Shown: positions 23,396 to 35,579 of the stretch, in pieces
How the letters are laid out: each line of letters begins with the position of its first letter
Position numbering within the stretch: the stretch's first letter is position 1
NCBI GenBank assembly: GCA_023634235.1
Contig: JAMKCF010000002.1
Span: forward strand, 13,194,091-13,258,090
DNA: 64,000 bases
Reading direction: 5' to 3'
Source: Pisaster brevispinus
Lineage: Eukaryota; Echinodermata; Asteroidea; Forcipulatida; Asteriidae
Notes under the pieces: generated by a model
What the model was told of the DNA's origin: nothing
The model's input: only the letters and a program-made list of their open reading frames with translations
Databases searched by the model: none
Translations under genes and position numbers: made by a program

Positions 23396-23893
23396 GTCGA
23401 TTGGTGAAAGAGGGATGGTTACAATTCAGTGCATGTTTTGCATTTTGTTCTTATTGGTCCAGGGCTTCCCCCGACACCCCTAATCCATTCTGCAATTCTA
23501 TAGCTTGCCTTATTAGCGAGCTGCGAAGCAGAGTGAGCCTATGTAATGACAATTTCCATCCGTCTGTTCCTCCGTCTTTCCGGTCTGTCCGGCCGTCTGC
23601 ATTCAATAGATGTTAAAGTTTTAGCATCAAGCTTCATCAAGTTTTGAGTTGTTTTATGGAATGTCTTTGTTCATCAGTTGATCAAATAATTGTTTTTTTT
23701 CTACTTGTCATTGGTCTTCTATCGGGCGATGGGCAGCTCGCCATGGCAGCTTCGCTGTATTAGCTCTATTTCTTGGGCAGATTTCAGTATTTATTGTCCG
23801 GGCCAAATTTGCATTAGAAAGAAATTACCACAAAGGTTATGTTTCTTTTTCTTCTCTTCAGGTTGCCCCTCCTCTGCTTTTAATCATTTTCAG
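23396..23893. other. Spacer before the DED exon
   Basis: The sequence leaves NLR homology at about 23,395. It holds a GCGAGCTGCGAAGCAGAGTG word, a CCGTCTGTTCCTCCGTC-type short repeat at about 23,570 and a T-rich tract that ends in the acceptor TTTTCAG at 23,893. No gene is visible. Confidence 0.5.
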
Positions 23894-23920
23894 ATGAAAC
23901 GCTGACACCAACAGAGCAGA

Positions 23921-26900
23921 ATGTCTCTTCCGAAAGTACCAACAGCACACAGCGTTTTACTCTTGCGCTTGAAAAAGAGGATAGGCAAAGAAGCTTTTGA
24001 GGAAATGAAAATAGTAATTCGAGCAGATGAATTTGGTGGCTTCCAAGATGCAGAGCTAGAGGAAATAAAAAGTGTGATAGAGATGCTGTCTAGATTAGAG
24101 GCCAAAGCAGTCATAGGAGTTGGCAATTATAGGAAGCTGAAAGAAATCATGACAAGCATTGATCAAATATCCGCCATCGAAGACATTGATTTAACAGAAG
24201 AACTCTTGTATAAACAAGGTAGGGGATATACCTAGTTCAAACCTGTCCAGCCATTTTGTTGATCGTTGAAAACGTTATAATAGTTCAATAGTTTCATGGT
24301 TTATTTCCCATAAAAAAATGAGCATAGAGTTATAAGTCACTCAATACTCACTGTTGTGTGTTGTGGTGATGCAGTCTAGCGCATTCAACTCAAGTTCTGG
24401 TTGAGTCGATGGCGTGTAGGTTTTAATCCTGGCCATGACACTCAACAAGACACTTGGCCATAAATTGCTTCTCTTAACCCAGGTGTATAAATGGGAACCT
24501 GTGACGGCTGGAATTAAACTTGGAAAAACTGAAACTGAATTGAAAACCAGAAAGAAAATAATACTACTCACCCTGTGGACTCTTCATGTCGTTCTTGTAT
24601 TTAGTTTTTAATAATTAACTTGATGATTGTTTCATTGTCTAGGCCAGTGTTCATAAAGCTGGGGGTTGGGGGTTGAGAGAAAAAACCGGCAGAGAACCAG
24701 TTCAGGCAATGAACATAGAACGTGACACAGCACAGTGTTGGTTCCAATGAATGCTATTGCTTCATGTGCGTAGCAAGTTTTTTTTTTTTTTTTTTTTTTT
24801 TATTACCCCGGAAACAAAGAAACAATTAAATTATTAAATAAACAATATCTTTCACTTTCCAACAAGGTTATCGCACTGAATCGAAAGTGTCCATTGCAGA
24901 GATGACGTCACACAGGGTTTCAGAACCACATCAATCTCAAGCCTCCCATAGCGGTAAGTCTTTTTAAGTGATCCTCTGGTCAAATGCCAATAACTGCGGA
25001 AATTTAGCCCGGAATCATAACAAATCTGTCATAAAGTTTGACTTCAATAAAATCCCTGTTAAAAATGTGAACAAACTAACCCTTAAGTTATTATTATTGT
25101 CCCCCTCCCCCCTTCCGCCCCCGCCATGTTCCGATGTTACACGGGGGTCTCGGCCCGAACGTGGATGTGGTAGGTCAGCATAAATATATATAATTAAAAT
25201 GGTGTGCCCCCCCCCGCCCCACCCCCTTAAAAAAATCCTGCCGGTCCGTGCCTATTGGACAATCAACTGCCGCGGCTAAAAGCTAGAAACAATTATTGTC
25301 ACCCCCTCAAAAAAAATTTTGATATACAGTATACCGTGGGGTCGAAACATGGTTTTTCAACCTCGTACCAAAAAACAGGCCGAAACAGAGCCTTGTTCCC
25401 ACTGTAAAAAAATGTCAGATTGTGGGCGGAGTTGCTTTATTCACATTATTACGTCATAGCGAGAGTTTATGATCGGACGATTATCCGCCCAGTACAGAAA
25501 GTGAATATTCAATATCCGATTCCAGCATACGTAATTAGCGCTGGAATCCCTGCGTAATGATAAAGACAAACATAAGCTGCCGTTTACAATGGGAACAAGG
25601 CTCTGTTTCGGCCTCGTTTTTGGTACGAGGTTGAAAAACCATGCTTCGACCCCACGGTATACTGTATATCAAGTACTGCAGTACCGTGCCAGTATTGTTA
25701 CGCTACCTGGTGAATTCAAAGCGGGGTGCTTGCGCAAAGAGCCTTGGACAAGACTATTTCAACGGCGAATTTCTTTGCATCACATTTTTATCCTATTTTG
25801 ATTGCCTGTATGTTCATTTATTGTATCATTGCCGAAAGAGGCAAATAGACAGTCAGTTTTTGTTTGCTACAAAAACAAGGTGTTCGTCATGGATGTAATT
25901 AAATTATCAATGAATGAAATGGTGACGAAATGTTACTTTTTAACAACCCAATGTGTGGTTCAGGAGAAAGATATTTTCAAAAACAAAAATTCAACTTGCA
26001 GTTTGAACCAGAAGTTAAGGTTAAATGAGGTCATTTTATGTAGCGTAACCTCAGTCCTAAGAGCCCTTTTTTATGACGTGTAAATGAAAAGAAAACCAAT
26101 GTGTGGTTCAGGAGTTATGATTTTTTTCAAATATTAAAGTTCATCTTCCGGTTTGAACCGAAAGTCAAGGTCAAATGGGGTCATTATTATGTGTATCGTT
26201 TATTAAGTTATTACGTACTTTCCCAATGATACAAATATCGTAAAAATCCAATATGTGGTTGAGGAGTTATGATTTTTCAAAATTTTAAATTTCAACTACT
26301 GGTGTGAGTCGGAATTCAAGGTCAAAGGGGTCACATTTTCGAAAGGAGTGTTTAGTTTATAAAGAACTTTCGTTGCTGTGCATTTTCAATATGATTAATT
26401 TAAAGTGGTGCTTTTAAAACTGTATACACCCTCTACTGGTATTGTTCAGCTTCACTTCTAGGAGGGTTAAGTGGCGTAACACGGGGGGGGGGGTTCGAAA
26501 CCCATACACTGATCCCTTGTTCCCTCCCCAAGTGAGGTACAACGAATTTCCACTTACAAATTATTTTAAGATTGTTTACAATTGATCCAGTCAGTTTCCC
26601 TTCTAGTTTATTACTTGATATTTGAAATAAAAAGTCACATCCCTTTAAGGTAATCGTTGTCCTCGGTGCCGCTTCCAAGTTTGTATCGTAAGCTTGGATG
26701 TGAACCCCGGCTACACGGCAGTTCAGGTTGGCTTCAGACTGGCCTCCCGAACAAAGATGTTGACAACAATAGTAGAAGGGAGCGCCAAAATTAGGGCAAG
26801 ATAGCTCAGTTGGTAGAGTGTGGGCACGTTCATCCGGAGGGTGTAGACTCAACACTCAAATCCCACACAAGTAAATTTTTCTTTGTTTAACCCAGAATTA

Positions 26901-29900
26901 TACAAACTGTTTTGTTACAGGTTTGATGGGGCTACCATTCAACGTTGAGGCATGCAATGAGACTTTAGTGAGTCATTACAAGGAGACAATGAAAGTGAAC
27001 ACACATCCTGCCTATAAAGATCTGGCTGTTGATATGGATCAACTTTATGTTAGTTTAGAACTTTTGCAAGAAACAAATCAACCTATTCAGCCAATGATGT
27101 TTGGTATAACAGGCAAACACGCGGTTGATGAAACCCAAACAAAATATAACAAAATTCCCCTCAAGTCATACGGAGACATGTTAAGCTTTGATAAGAAAAG
27201 AATCTTAATCACCGCTGAAAGTGGGTATGGGAAATCAACGCTTCTAAAAAAGATAGCTTATGACTGGGCTGTTTTACAGAGTGATACTCACGTGACTCAT
27301 CAAAAAGCAGAGTCAGAGCTGTCAAAGTATAAGCTCGTCTTTTTGTTGGAAATAAACAAAATGGAGGACAATTTAAACATTATGGATGAAATATTTTCTC
27401 ACATATTGCCTGAAACTGAATTTGGAAATAAGAATCTTCAAAAGTATATGACAGAACACCAAGATAAAGTTCTCATCCTTCTTGATGGAGCAGATGAAAT
27501 ATCATTTGAGACACTTGAAAGGGCGAAAGGAGATTTCAGTGTTAACAATATTCTCTCATTCAAGTCTCTTAAACGCTGTAAGGTAATTGTAACAAGTCGT
27601 CAGTTTACGGCTCTTAAGTTACTGACTTGCAATCCAGATTTCACAAGAGTAAATACAGTTGGATTTGATGACGAAAATAAGATATTAAAATATATCCGTA
27701 AATACTTCAGCAACTATGATTCCCAACACCATGATGATGTATTTTCTAAAATAGATACGTCTGAAACGCTCCGCAATTTAGGGGAGATTCCTCTGTTTCT
27801 TTGGCTGATGTGCAGATTAACAGACACCGGAGAGCAACTACCTGACAGGATTACAGAACTGCTTCGTCTCGCAATCGAAATATTTTATGAGCAACAGATG
27901 AGCAAAGGTCCCACGTCCAAGCCCCCCAATAAAATGAGCGAAAAGAGGTTTAATAAGCTAATGACCGAACTTGGGCAGGTTGCACTTAAACGTTTGATGT
28001 CAAAAAGCTATGCAAAAAATTCCTTTGAGGTTTCAGATTTCGGTTCAGAGGACCTTGTCAATTTCGGGTGTAAAGTCGGCTTGCTGACCCGAGTGCAAAT
28101 CATGCACGGTATAAAAAAGGTTGAACGAGTCCATTTCTACCACATGATATTCATGCAGTTTTGTTGTTCCGTTTACCTGTCTGATATGGCAGAGTCCAAT
28201 CCTGACAACTTTGAAGAGCACATGTCAAAATTGTTAGAAGGTGACGTAGACAGAATTGGATACTTGCTCCGTTTCTGCAGCGGAAGTAACGAAACAGCTG
28301 CAGAATGTGTGATAAAACTGACGAAGGAGCACCTTTATTCAGTTTACGATAAAATCACTCCTGATGAATATGAGAGGTATGTCTGTTTACATAGAATAAT
28401 GATGCTGGCTTTGTTTGAAGCCAAGCTTGGTTCGACCGTAGAAACCCTCGAGCGAGATGAGTGGGTAAGATTCCCACATGAGCTGAAAGGAGAAGACCTC
28501 TTGTCTGCACACTATTTCATTCAAAACCTAACTGAACGATCCAGTCTTCGTCATGTTTCAGTTATAATGATAATGTGCATAAGAAAAACCGATTTCAATC
28601 TCCTGGAAGAAATAATGGAAAAAATAAGGTGTAACTTATTATTGACAGTAGTTGGAGTCAACTTGAACGACATGAAAGATGAACTCAAAAACATTTCGCA
28701 GTTGTTAACATCACTAACACTAAGAGATTGTAAGTTAAGCTGTGTCTCTGTCCCTCCTCTTTTCCAAATGTTTGAATCAGCTACCAAATTGAAGAAAGTT
28801 ATTTTGAGCGGAGACAATTGGCACGGTTTGAAATCAGACCAGATACCTCATATCTCTTCCTTGGAGATCTTGGTTCTGCAGGAATGTAAGCTGACGAAGG
28901 ATGATATCGAGCCAATTTTCTCAATCGTGGCTGCTGCAGGAAGTGTACTGACACTTATTTTACACAAAAACGATCTCCATGGTATTAAGGGGGACCAGAT
29001 TACTCCTGTTTCGTCCTTGAAGGAATTGCATCTACATGAGTCAGGAATACAGGGTAATGATATCGGGCCACTTTTCTCAATCGTTGACGCTGCAGGTAGT
29101 GTAACGAAACTTGTTCTACACGGGTACGATCTCCATGGTCTTAAGGGGGACAAGGTAAACCCTGTTTCTTCTTCAAAGGAATGGCAGCCAGATGCGTGTA
29201 GTAGACAGAATGATTGTATTCGATCACCTTTCTCAATCGTGGCTGCAGGTAGAGTAACGAGACTTGTTCTTCAAAAAACCGAAGTCCGTGGTATCAATGG
29301 GGACGAGGAGAATCTTGTTTCGTCTTTGAAGGATTTTGATCTAGAAGCGTGTGGTATGAAGAGTGATGATATTGGGCCACTTTTCTCTCTGGTGGCTGCA
29401 GGTAGCGTAACGACACTTATTCTGCGTGGAAACGATCTCCGTGGCATTAAGGCGGATAAAATCATTCCTGTTTCTTCCTTGAAGGAAATGTGTCTATACA
29501 CGTGTGGTATACAGAGTGATGATATTGGGCCACTTTTTTCCATCGTTACTACTGCAGGTAGTGTAACAACACTTCGCCTAATCGATATCGATCTTCGTGG
29601 TATAAAGGCGGACCAAATAACTCCTGTTTCTTCATTGAAGGAATTGCATCTAAATGCATGTGCTATACTGAATGATGATATAGGGCCACTTTTCTCCATC
29701 GTGGCTGCTGAAGGTAGTGTAACGAAACTTTTTCTACACGGGTACGATCTCCATGGTATTCAGGGGGACCAGATAACTCCTGCTTCTTCTTCAAAGGAAT
29801 TGCAGCCAGGTGCGTGTGGTAGACAGAGTGATTGTATTCGATCACTTTTCTCAATCAAGGCTGCTGCAGGTAGAGTAACGAAACTTGTTCTTAAAAAAAA

Positions 29901-31173
29901 CAATGTCGCTGGTATCAATGGGGATGAGAACAATCTTGTTTCTTCCTTGAAGGATTTACATCTAGAAGCGTGTGGTATGAAGAGTGATGATATTGGGCCA
30001 CTTTTCGCCCTGGTGGCTGCAGGTAGTGTAACGACACTTTTTCTAAAGAACAACGCTCTCCATGGTATAAAGGCGGACCAAATAACTCCTGTTTCTTCAT
30101 TGAAGGAATTGCATCTAAATGCATGTGCTATACTGAATGATGATATAGGGCCACTTTTCTCCATCGTGGCTGCTGCAGGTAGGGTAACGAGACTTGTTAT
30201 AGGCGATAACAATCTCCATGATATTAAGGGAGTCCAGAAAATTACCGTTTCTTCCTTGACGGAATTGCATCTAGAAAAGTGTAGTATGCAGAGTGGTGAT
30301 ATTGGGCCACTTTTCTCCATCGTGGCTGCTGCAGGTAGTGTAACGAAACTTGTCATAGTCGATAACGATCTCCATGGTATTAAGGGGGACCAGAAAATTA
30401 CCGTTTCTTCCTTGAGGGAATTGCTTCTAGAAGCGTGTCACATACAGAGTGATGATTTTGGGCCACTTTTCTCCATCGTTGCTGATGCAGGTAGTGTAAC
30501 GAAACTTATTCTAAAAGACAACGATCTCCATGGTATTAAGGCGGACCAGAAAGTTAAAGTTTCTTCATTGAAGGAACTGCATCTACAAGCGTGTCGTATG
30601 CAGAGTGATGATATTGGACCACTTTTATCCATCGTGGATGCTGCAGGTAGTGTAGCGGAACTTGTTATACTCGATAACGATCTCCATGGTATTAAGGCGG
30701 ACCAGAATGTTAAAGTTTCTTCATTGAAGGAACTGCATCTAATTGCGTGTGGTATGCAAAGTGATGATATTCGGCCACTTTTTTCCCTGGTGGCTGCTGC
30801 AGGTAGTGTAACGACACTTGCTATACACGAAAATGATCTCCACGGTATTAAGGGTGACCAGATAACTCACGTTCCTTCCTTGAAGGAATTGCATCTAATT
30901 GCGTGCGGTATACAGAGTAATGATATTGGACAAGTTTTCTCCATCGTGGCTGCTGCAGGTAGTGTAACGAAACTTGTTCTACAAGAAAACGACCTCCATG
31001 GTATAAGGGGGGACCAGGTAACTCCTGTTTATTCCTTGAAGGAATTACATCTGGTTAAGTGTAAAATACAGAGTGATGATATCAGCCCACTTCTTTCCAT
31101 CGTAGCCACTGCAGGAAGTATTAAGAAAGTTGCTCTCAATGGAAATAATCTACGTGGTATTCAGGTAAACTAG
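23921..31173 (+). CDS. NLR gene 2: DED-NACHT-LRR receptor (3 coding exons)
   Basis: Exons are 23,921-24,218 (after an acceptor at 23,893), 24,867-24,953 and 26,921-31,173, every junction in phase 1; the sum gives 1,545 residues. Residues 1-99 are helical and match the death-effector fold: LLLRLKKRIGKEAFEEMK, then ELEEIKSVIEMLSRLE and YRKLKEIMTSI align well with FADD-type domains. A 29-residue linker follows. NACHT motifs are ESGYGKST (about 226) and LLDGADE (about 314); the LRR array starts at about residue 724. Gene 1 carries Ubl and Death exons at the same junction instead. The ATG at 23,921 is the first long-frame start in the exon; a short ATG-GAAACGC-TGA-like frame precedes it at 23,894. 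The TAG at 31,171 replaces the CAG of gene 1 and removes the last 62 codons. Confidence 0.8.
24350..24570 (+). repeat. tRNA-derived SINE in intron of gene 2
   Basis: The 5' part (GTGGTGATGCAGTCTAGCGC, then GTAGGTTTTAATCCTGGCC) resembles degraded A and B boxes. The body ACAAGACACTTGGCCATAAA, TTGCTTCTC, ACCCAGGTGTATAAATGGG is a sequence I recognise from widespread marine-invertebrate SINEs. It is old and inactive. Confidence 0.6.
25321..25670. mobile_element. 350-bp foldback/MITE with ~88-bp terminal inverted repeats
   Basis: The two ends mirror each other over about 88 bp with only a few mismatches, starting GATATACAGTATACCGTGGG. If the element proper begins at CAGTATACC, it is flanked by TA on both sides, as for Tc1/mariner insertions. 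The core has no coding capacity. Confidence 0.8.
25940..26345. repeat. Three tandem ~150-bp repeats
   Basis: The words CAATGTGTGGTTCAGGAG (about 25,949; 26,097) and CAATATGTGGTTGAGGAG (26,249) recur at 148 and 152 bp, each followed by TTTTTCAAA, a GAACC-GAAAGTCAAGGTCAAA-type word and GGGGTCA. A degraded relative of the pattern lies near 63,570-63,690. Confidence 0.7.
26802..26880 (+). repeat. tRNA-derived element in last intron of gene 2
   Basis: This counterpart of 4,414-4,500 starts GGGCAAGATAGCTCAGTTGG. Its B box is damaged (ACTCAAATCCC) and an 8-bp repeat (ACTCAAC-ACTCAAA) disturbs the T arm. The tail TTTTTCTTTGTTTAACCCA leads to the NACHT-exon acceptor at 26,920. Confidence 0.65.
28690..31170 (+). 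repeat. Array of 15 coding LRR units, gene 2
   Basis: The units correspond to those of gene 1, but some are shorter by one residue (VAAGSV for VAAAGSV). A rarer unit type, with SSSKEW/SSSKEL and DCIRS, appears twice (about 29,165-29,310 and 29,785-29,935) within a multi-unit higher-order repeat. The array therefore expanded independently of gene 1. Confidence 0.88.
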
Positions 31174-31362
31174 ATCACTCCTGTTTCTTCCTTGGATTTA
31201 TTGTATCTGACTGATTGCGGCCTGCAGGATGATGAATTAAGGGCACTTTCATTGGCCCCGAATATGCTAAACTGGGGTTCTGTTCTTTGGAGACGATTTA
31301 CCAATTTAGAGCTCCTTCGTCGTTTTGTTCTAGCGATATGGCGTTTCATAGGTTGGCGCTAA
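31171..31362 (+). pseudogene. C-terminal NLR tail cut off by a nonsense codon
   Basis: After TAG at 31,171 the same frame stays open for 62 more codons up to TAA at 31,360-31,362 and still reads as the family tail (SSLDLLYLTDCGLQDDELRA). Gene 1 has CAG at the same codon. A single C-to-T change is the simplest explanation, and it is recent because the tail is undamaged. Confidence 0.8.
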
Positions 31363-34300
31363 ATTTAGGCAGCCAGCTTGTGCGTTAATCACAGATTTGC
31401 ATTGTTTATGTGGCTCATTATTTGCTTACAGTAAGCGCAGGAAGGTCAGCATGCAATTGCCCGTTCTATCGGTTAGCAGCGCTATACGAATGCAAAGCCA
31501 TCGTAAGCACCAATCGGCTGTTAGAAAGCTTTACACAAATAATGGGCCCATCATACACTAACAAAATGTTAACATCCCCAAATCTACAGTTTTGACCAGT
31601 GCACGTGCTTTGTCCTCGTAGCCTTGTACGCCCTTTCCTTATTCAGACACGGTACTGCATTTTGAGTGAATGAAAAAAAGAAGAAAACAGATTGCCGCAC
31701 CACAATCAAGACTTTTCATTGATCTGCTGTCCAACAAAACTTTGTTAACAATCCAAATCCAAATCTGTTCAGCAAAGCCTATTGTGCCAAAAGACTGTAG
31801 ACGTCATTGTCGTTGTGTGTGGCTGGCCCGATCATTTTGAATAATCATCATACCCAGTTTCAAGAAGTAACCTTTGTAAAAAAAAATCTCCGTTCAAATG
31901 GGCGCAGTTCTTATGATGTAACGATAAAAACGGTTCATGGTTTGCTCATAGTTCAGTATCAAGTTCTTAATGATTGATATAATTGTGTACTCAGTACTTG
32001 CATCATCATTAAACACAATCCAATCCCACGGTTTAAAAACCAGACAGTTTGAGACAGCCGAAGTAATTCCTGGTATAATAACGGCATTTGGCTTTGCATG
32101 CTTCAAATGGACCACCATGCTTGAAAGGGCCTCCGTGTAAAACTCGATGTCATATAACTTTACTTTCAACATCGTCGAATAATTAATTGATTGTGTAATT
32201 AATGAGATACTGTATATAAAGGATATTTAACGGCACTTTCTTATTTTATGCTGCTTTCTTAATGATAAAAACAATCGCCTTCCCCTTTTTAGGGGCCGGA
32301 GTATTGCGTGTATGTACTGTGTAAGCATTTCATGTGTTAAATTTCTCATATTTTGCAAGGAAAAACAAGCAATTTGCGTGAGAGGAATATCGTAGTAATA
32401 ATGAATGAATAAATTTAAAATATCGCCAAGGCGCAAGTTCATTGAGCTGTTACAGACACATATTGGTTAAGCACAGTTAAATCTTGCAAATCAAAAGCAC
32501 CTACAACTATTATTAACAGCTACTATGTTTTATGTTAAGAAATTAAGCTTAGTAAGCAATTGAAATCCTTCAACATGGAGCTCGTGGAGCTGTGGTGAAC
32601 GCTGAGATTACAAAATTATGATATTCACTCGTGAACATTATTAAAATAATTAAGACACGACTTTCCAAAGTTTTGGAGGGGTGGTTGTGTACAAGCGGCT
32701 ACGGCTACGGCTACGGCTACGGTTATGGCAGATGATAGCAGCGACAACGTTGAGGAATACGCCTTTTAAGCAATCTAGCCATAGCCAGACAGCCGAAGCC
32801 ATCAATTCAGACACGGCCTTACTTACGGTGAAATGAAAGTTACTGAAAATACTCACCTAGTAAAATTGTTACTCATCTAGTTAGAATATTAACAGGGGAA
32901 GCGGGTATTTGTACAAGATGTTCTTTAATTTGGATCATGGACGGGCTTTATCTGTGTCTGCCCCTGAATTGCTTCTTGAAGTCAAGAGGACATCAAGCGA
33001 AATGATTTGATAACTTTGAAAAATGTTTCTTTTTTAAATGTGCATATCATTTGTAATATTTGTAATAATTGCTCTACTAGTTGCTTTGGACGACAAGTTT
33101 CAGTCGATTATTTTTTTGCTGATTCAGTTTTAATTCACTTACTTCTGTTTGTTTCCTTGTTTGTACATTGTACTTTATAAAAACCTATTAAGCTGGATTT
33201 GTGTATTTTCATGTACAGCACGTTGTGATGATGGTTTCACAATTTTAAAGGCTCTTTATAACCACCCAGTTATTAATTTTAATGTTACTGTTATTTTGCT
33301 GCTAAGTTATTGAACAAATTAATTGCAACTTATTGTTCAATTTGCAGTCTCTGTCAGTTTTGAAGACTTTTAATTAAGGCTTTTTTCTTAAAGAAAAGGT
33401 ACAGTATGGTTTTTTGGAAAGTGTTTTCATTTCCATCATCTTGTGTTTGACTAAACCAACCAACCTGTGTGGTAAATTGGATAACTCAAATATAGAATGC
33501 TTAATACTATGATAGTTTAATTTAATGATCAATATCAATGGTATTATTTAAAGGTGAGATAATTATTGGAAAATCTTGATTATATTTTCTATGGATTCCA
33601 GGGATGGTATATAATTTGTTTTTTAAGAAAACAAACAAATTATGTTCTCACTTGTTGAAGGAGGTGTTTGATGCTTCCAAAAGGAAAAGACCCATTTGTA
33701 AATTATTCCCTCTTAACTTATTTTAATTGATTTATTGGTATGAATGGAATGTGTACATTTTGTCGAGCTTGTAAATTTTGCTAATGTTGATATTTCATAC
33801 ATAAAGCAGATACGTTCCTACACGTACTTGCAAACAACACAACCTTAATGTTGAGAGTTATGTGAAAAATATGAAGAAACATTTCGTGTACATTTCTGTT
33901 AATAGCTAATTTCTTGAACTGGTATTTGTATGAGTTGGTTTGTGTATGGGCGGCGATGCATGGGTTTGGGCCGGGCGGGTTTTGGGAGGTAGTGTGCGTT
34001 TCTTTGATATAGTCCTACATGCGTACTTAGTTGTGTCAAATTTTATTTCAATGAAATAATAATTGTTAAAGTAGGTCTACATGATTAATTCGGCAGTTAA
34101 AGAATGCAGAAAAATATTATTTTACTTCAGTCGCCGAAGTAATGAACTTCACTGAAGAAGCAGTTTATTGAAAATATGTTCTAATGATTAATGTGAGTTA
34201 AACATATGTTTTTAAAGAAGACAAGAGAAGAAACAACAGTTTTCTGTAGAGTTCTAACATAACCTCAGATCACCATAAGCCGGTATGTTTAAAGACAATT

Positions 34301-35444
34301 TTTTTTACAGTTTTTGTTTTGTATTTACTTTTGGAACATTACCATTTTTCGAAATTCCAAATTGTTAACATCCCGGCCGATGTTTTATTTCAGACCTCTT
34401 TACAGCTAAATTATTTCATTGGCATTAATTAAGGTGGCAAAATGTTATAAAATTAACATTGTAACTTTTGAAATGTAATTTTCATCTTGAACGTCTTTTT
34501 TATTATATCGAAATGCATTGTTTTGACATAGATGACGTTACTCATCTTGCAAATAGTTGCTGTCAGTGGAGGACGCCAACATAAAATGTTGTTATTATTT
34601 CGTAGACATTATCTTCTTACATTATCCCTAACGGTTTAGTATAATACAATTGTACCACATGACACAGATTTATCAAAGGAAAGGTGACAAAAACGTTGTT
34701 AGCATCATTAGTGCGTAGGAAACTTATCCGACCCGTACTTTAACACAAAGTTTAATCTCATTCTTGATTGGGCCTTGTCCGCACTAAGGCGGCTGCTGCT
34801 GTGTCTGTTGCTAAGGGTGTGTCTAAGGCTGGCCTATTTTTTAACATGCACAAAAGTCAGTATGTAACGTTTAGTCACTATATAACGTATAGTCAGTAAC
34901 TCGGAAACGGCCTAAATCTGCTGAGCACGGAAAACGTTTAATAAGCAAAAATTGGTTACCAGCCCCCCAAAAAAGTTTGTTCTTGACTGGTATTCCATTT
35001 AATTGCTTTTTCAAATTAGTTTGTTAATATTGTTACCTGAAAGCAATTTCATAAAATTGAACTCAGTATAGTTTCTGCTGAAAATAAGCGAAAATAGGCT
35101 ACCAGCAAAAAAACATGAGATGTCTTTTATTGACTGGTATTCCGTTATTTGATTTTTCAAATTAGTTGGTTAATATTGTTATCTGAAAGCAGTTTCATGA
35201 AATTGAGCTCAGTCTAGATATTGCCTTTAAGTTGAATTATCATGTAGCACTAGTAATCAGTGTGTATTATGGAAATAACGATGCTTTTAAAAGAATATGA
35301 ACACAAGGATTAAATGTTGGTGTAAGTTCTCCTTGGAATAAATGAACCATTAAAAAAAATGCAAATTGTTTTTTTCAATATGACATGGTATCATTTCCAG
35401 AGAAAGTGTAGTGTACAGAATAATAATCTACATTTAGATGCGTA

Positions 35445-35579
35445 AAGCCCGGTTCATACTTCATGTAAAAGTGAACGCAAAGCGACTTTTGCTGAAGTAA
35501 AAATCGCTATACGCGCTGTTTCTCCAATTGTGACGCAAGAAAATTCGCTTCGCTTTCGCGTCAAGTATGAACCGAGGTT
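35445..35579. repeat. Inverted-repeat element, twin of 12,852-12,983
   Basis: The arms AAGCCCGGTTCATACTTCAT and ATGAACCGAGGTT mirror each other better than in the other copy (right arm CAAGTATGAACCGAG). The loop holds GTTTCTCCAATTGTGACGC. Confidence 0.6.
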
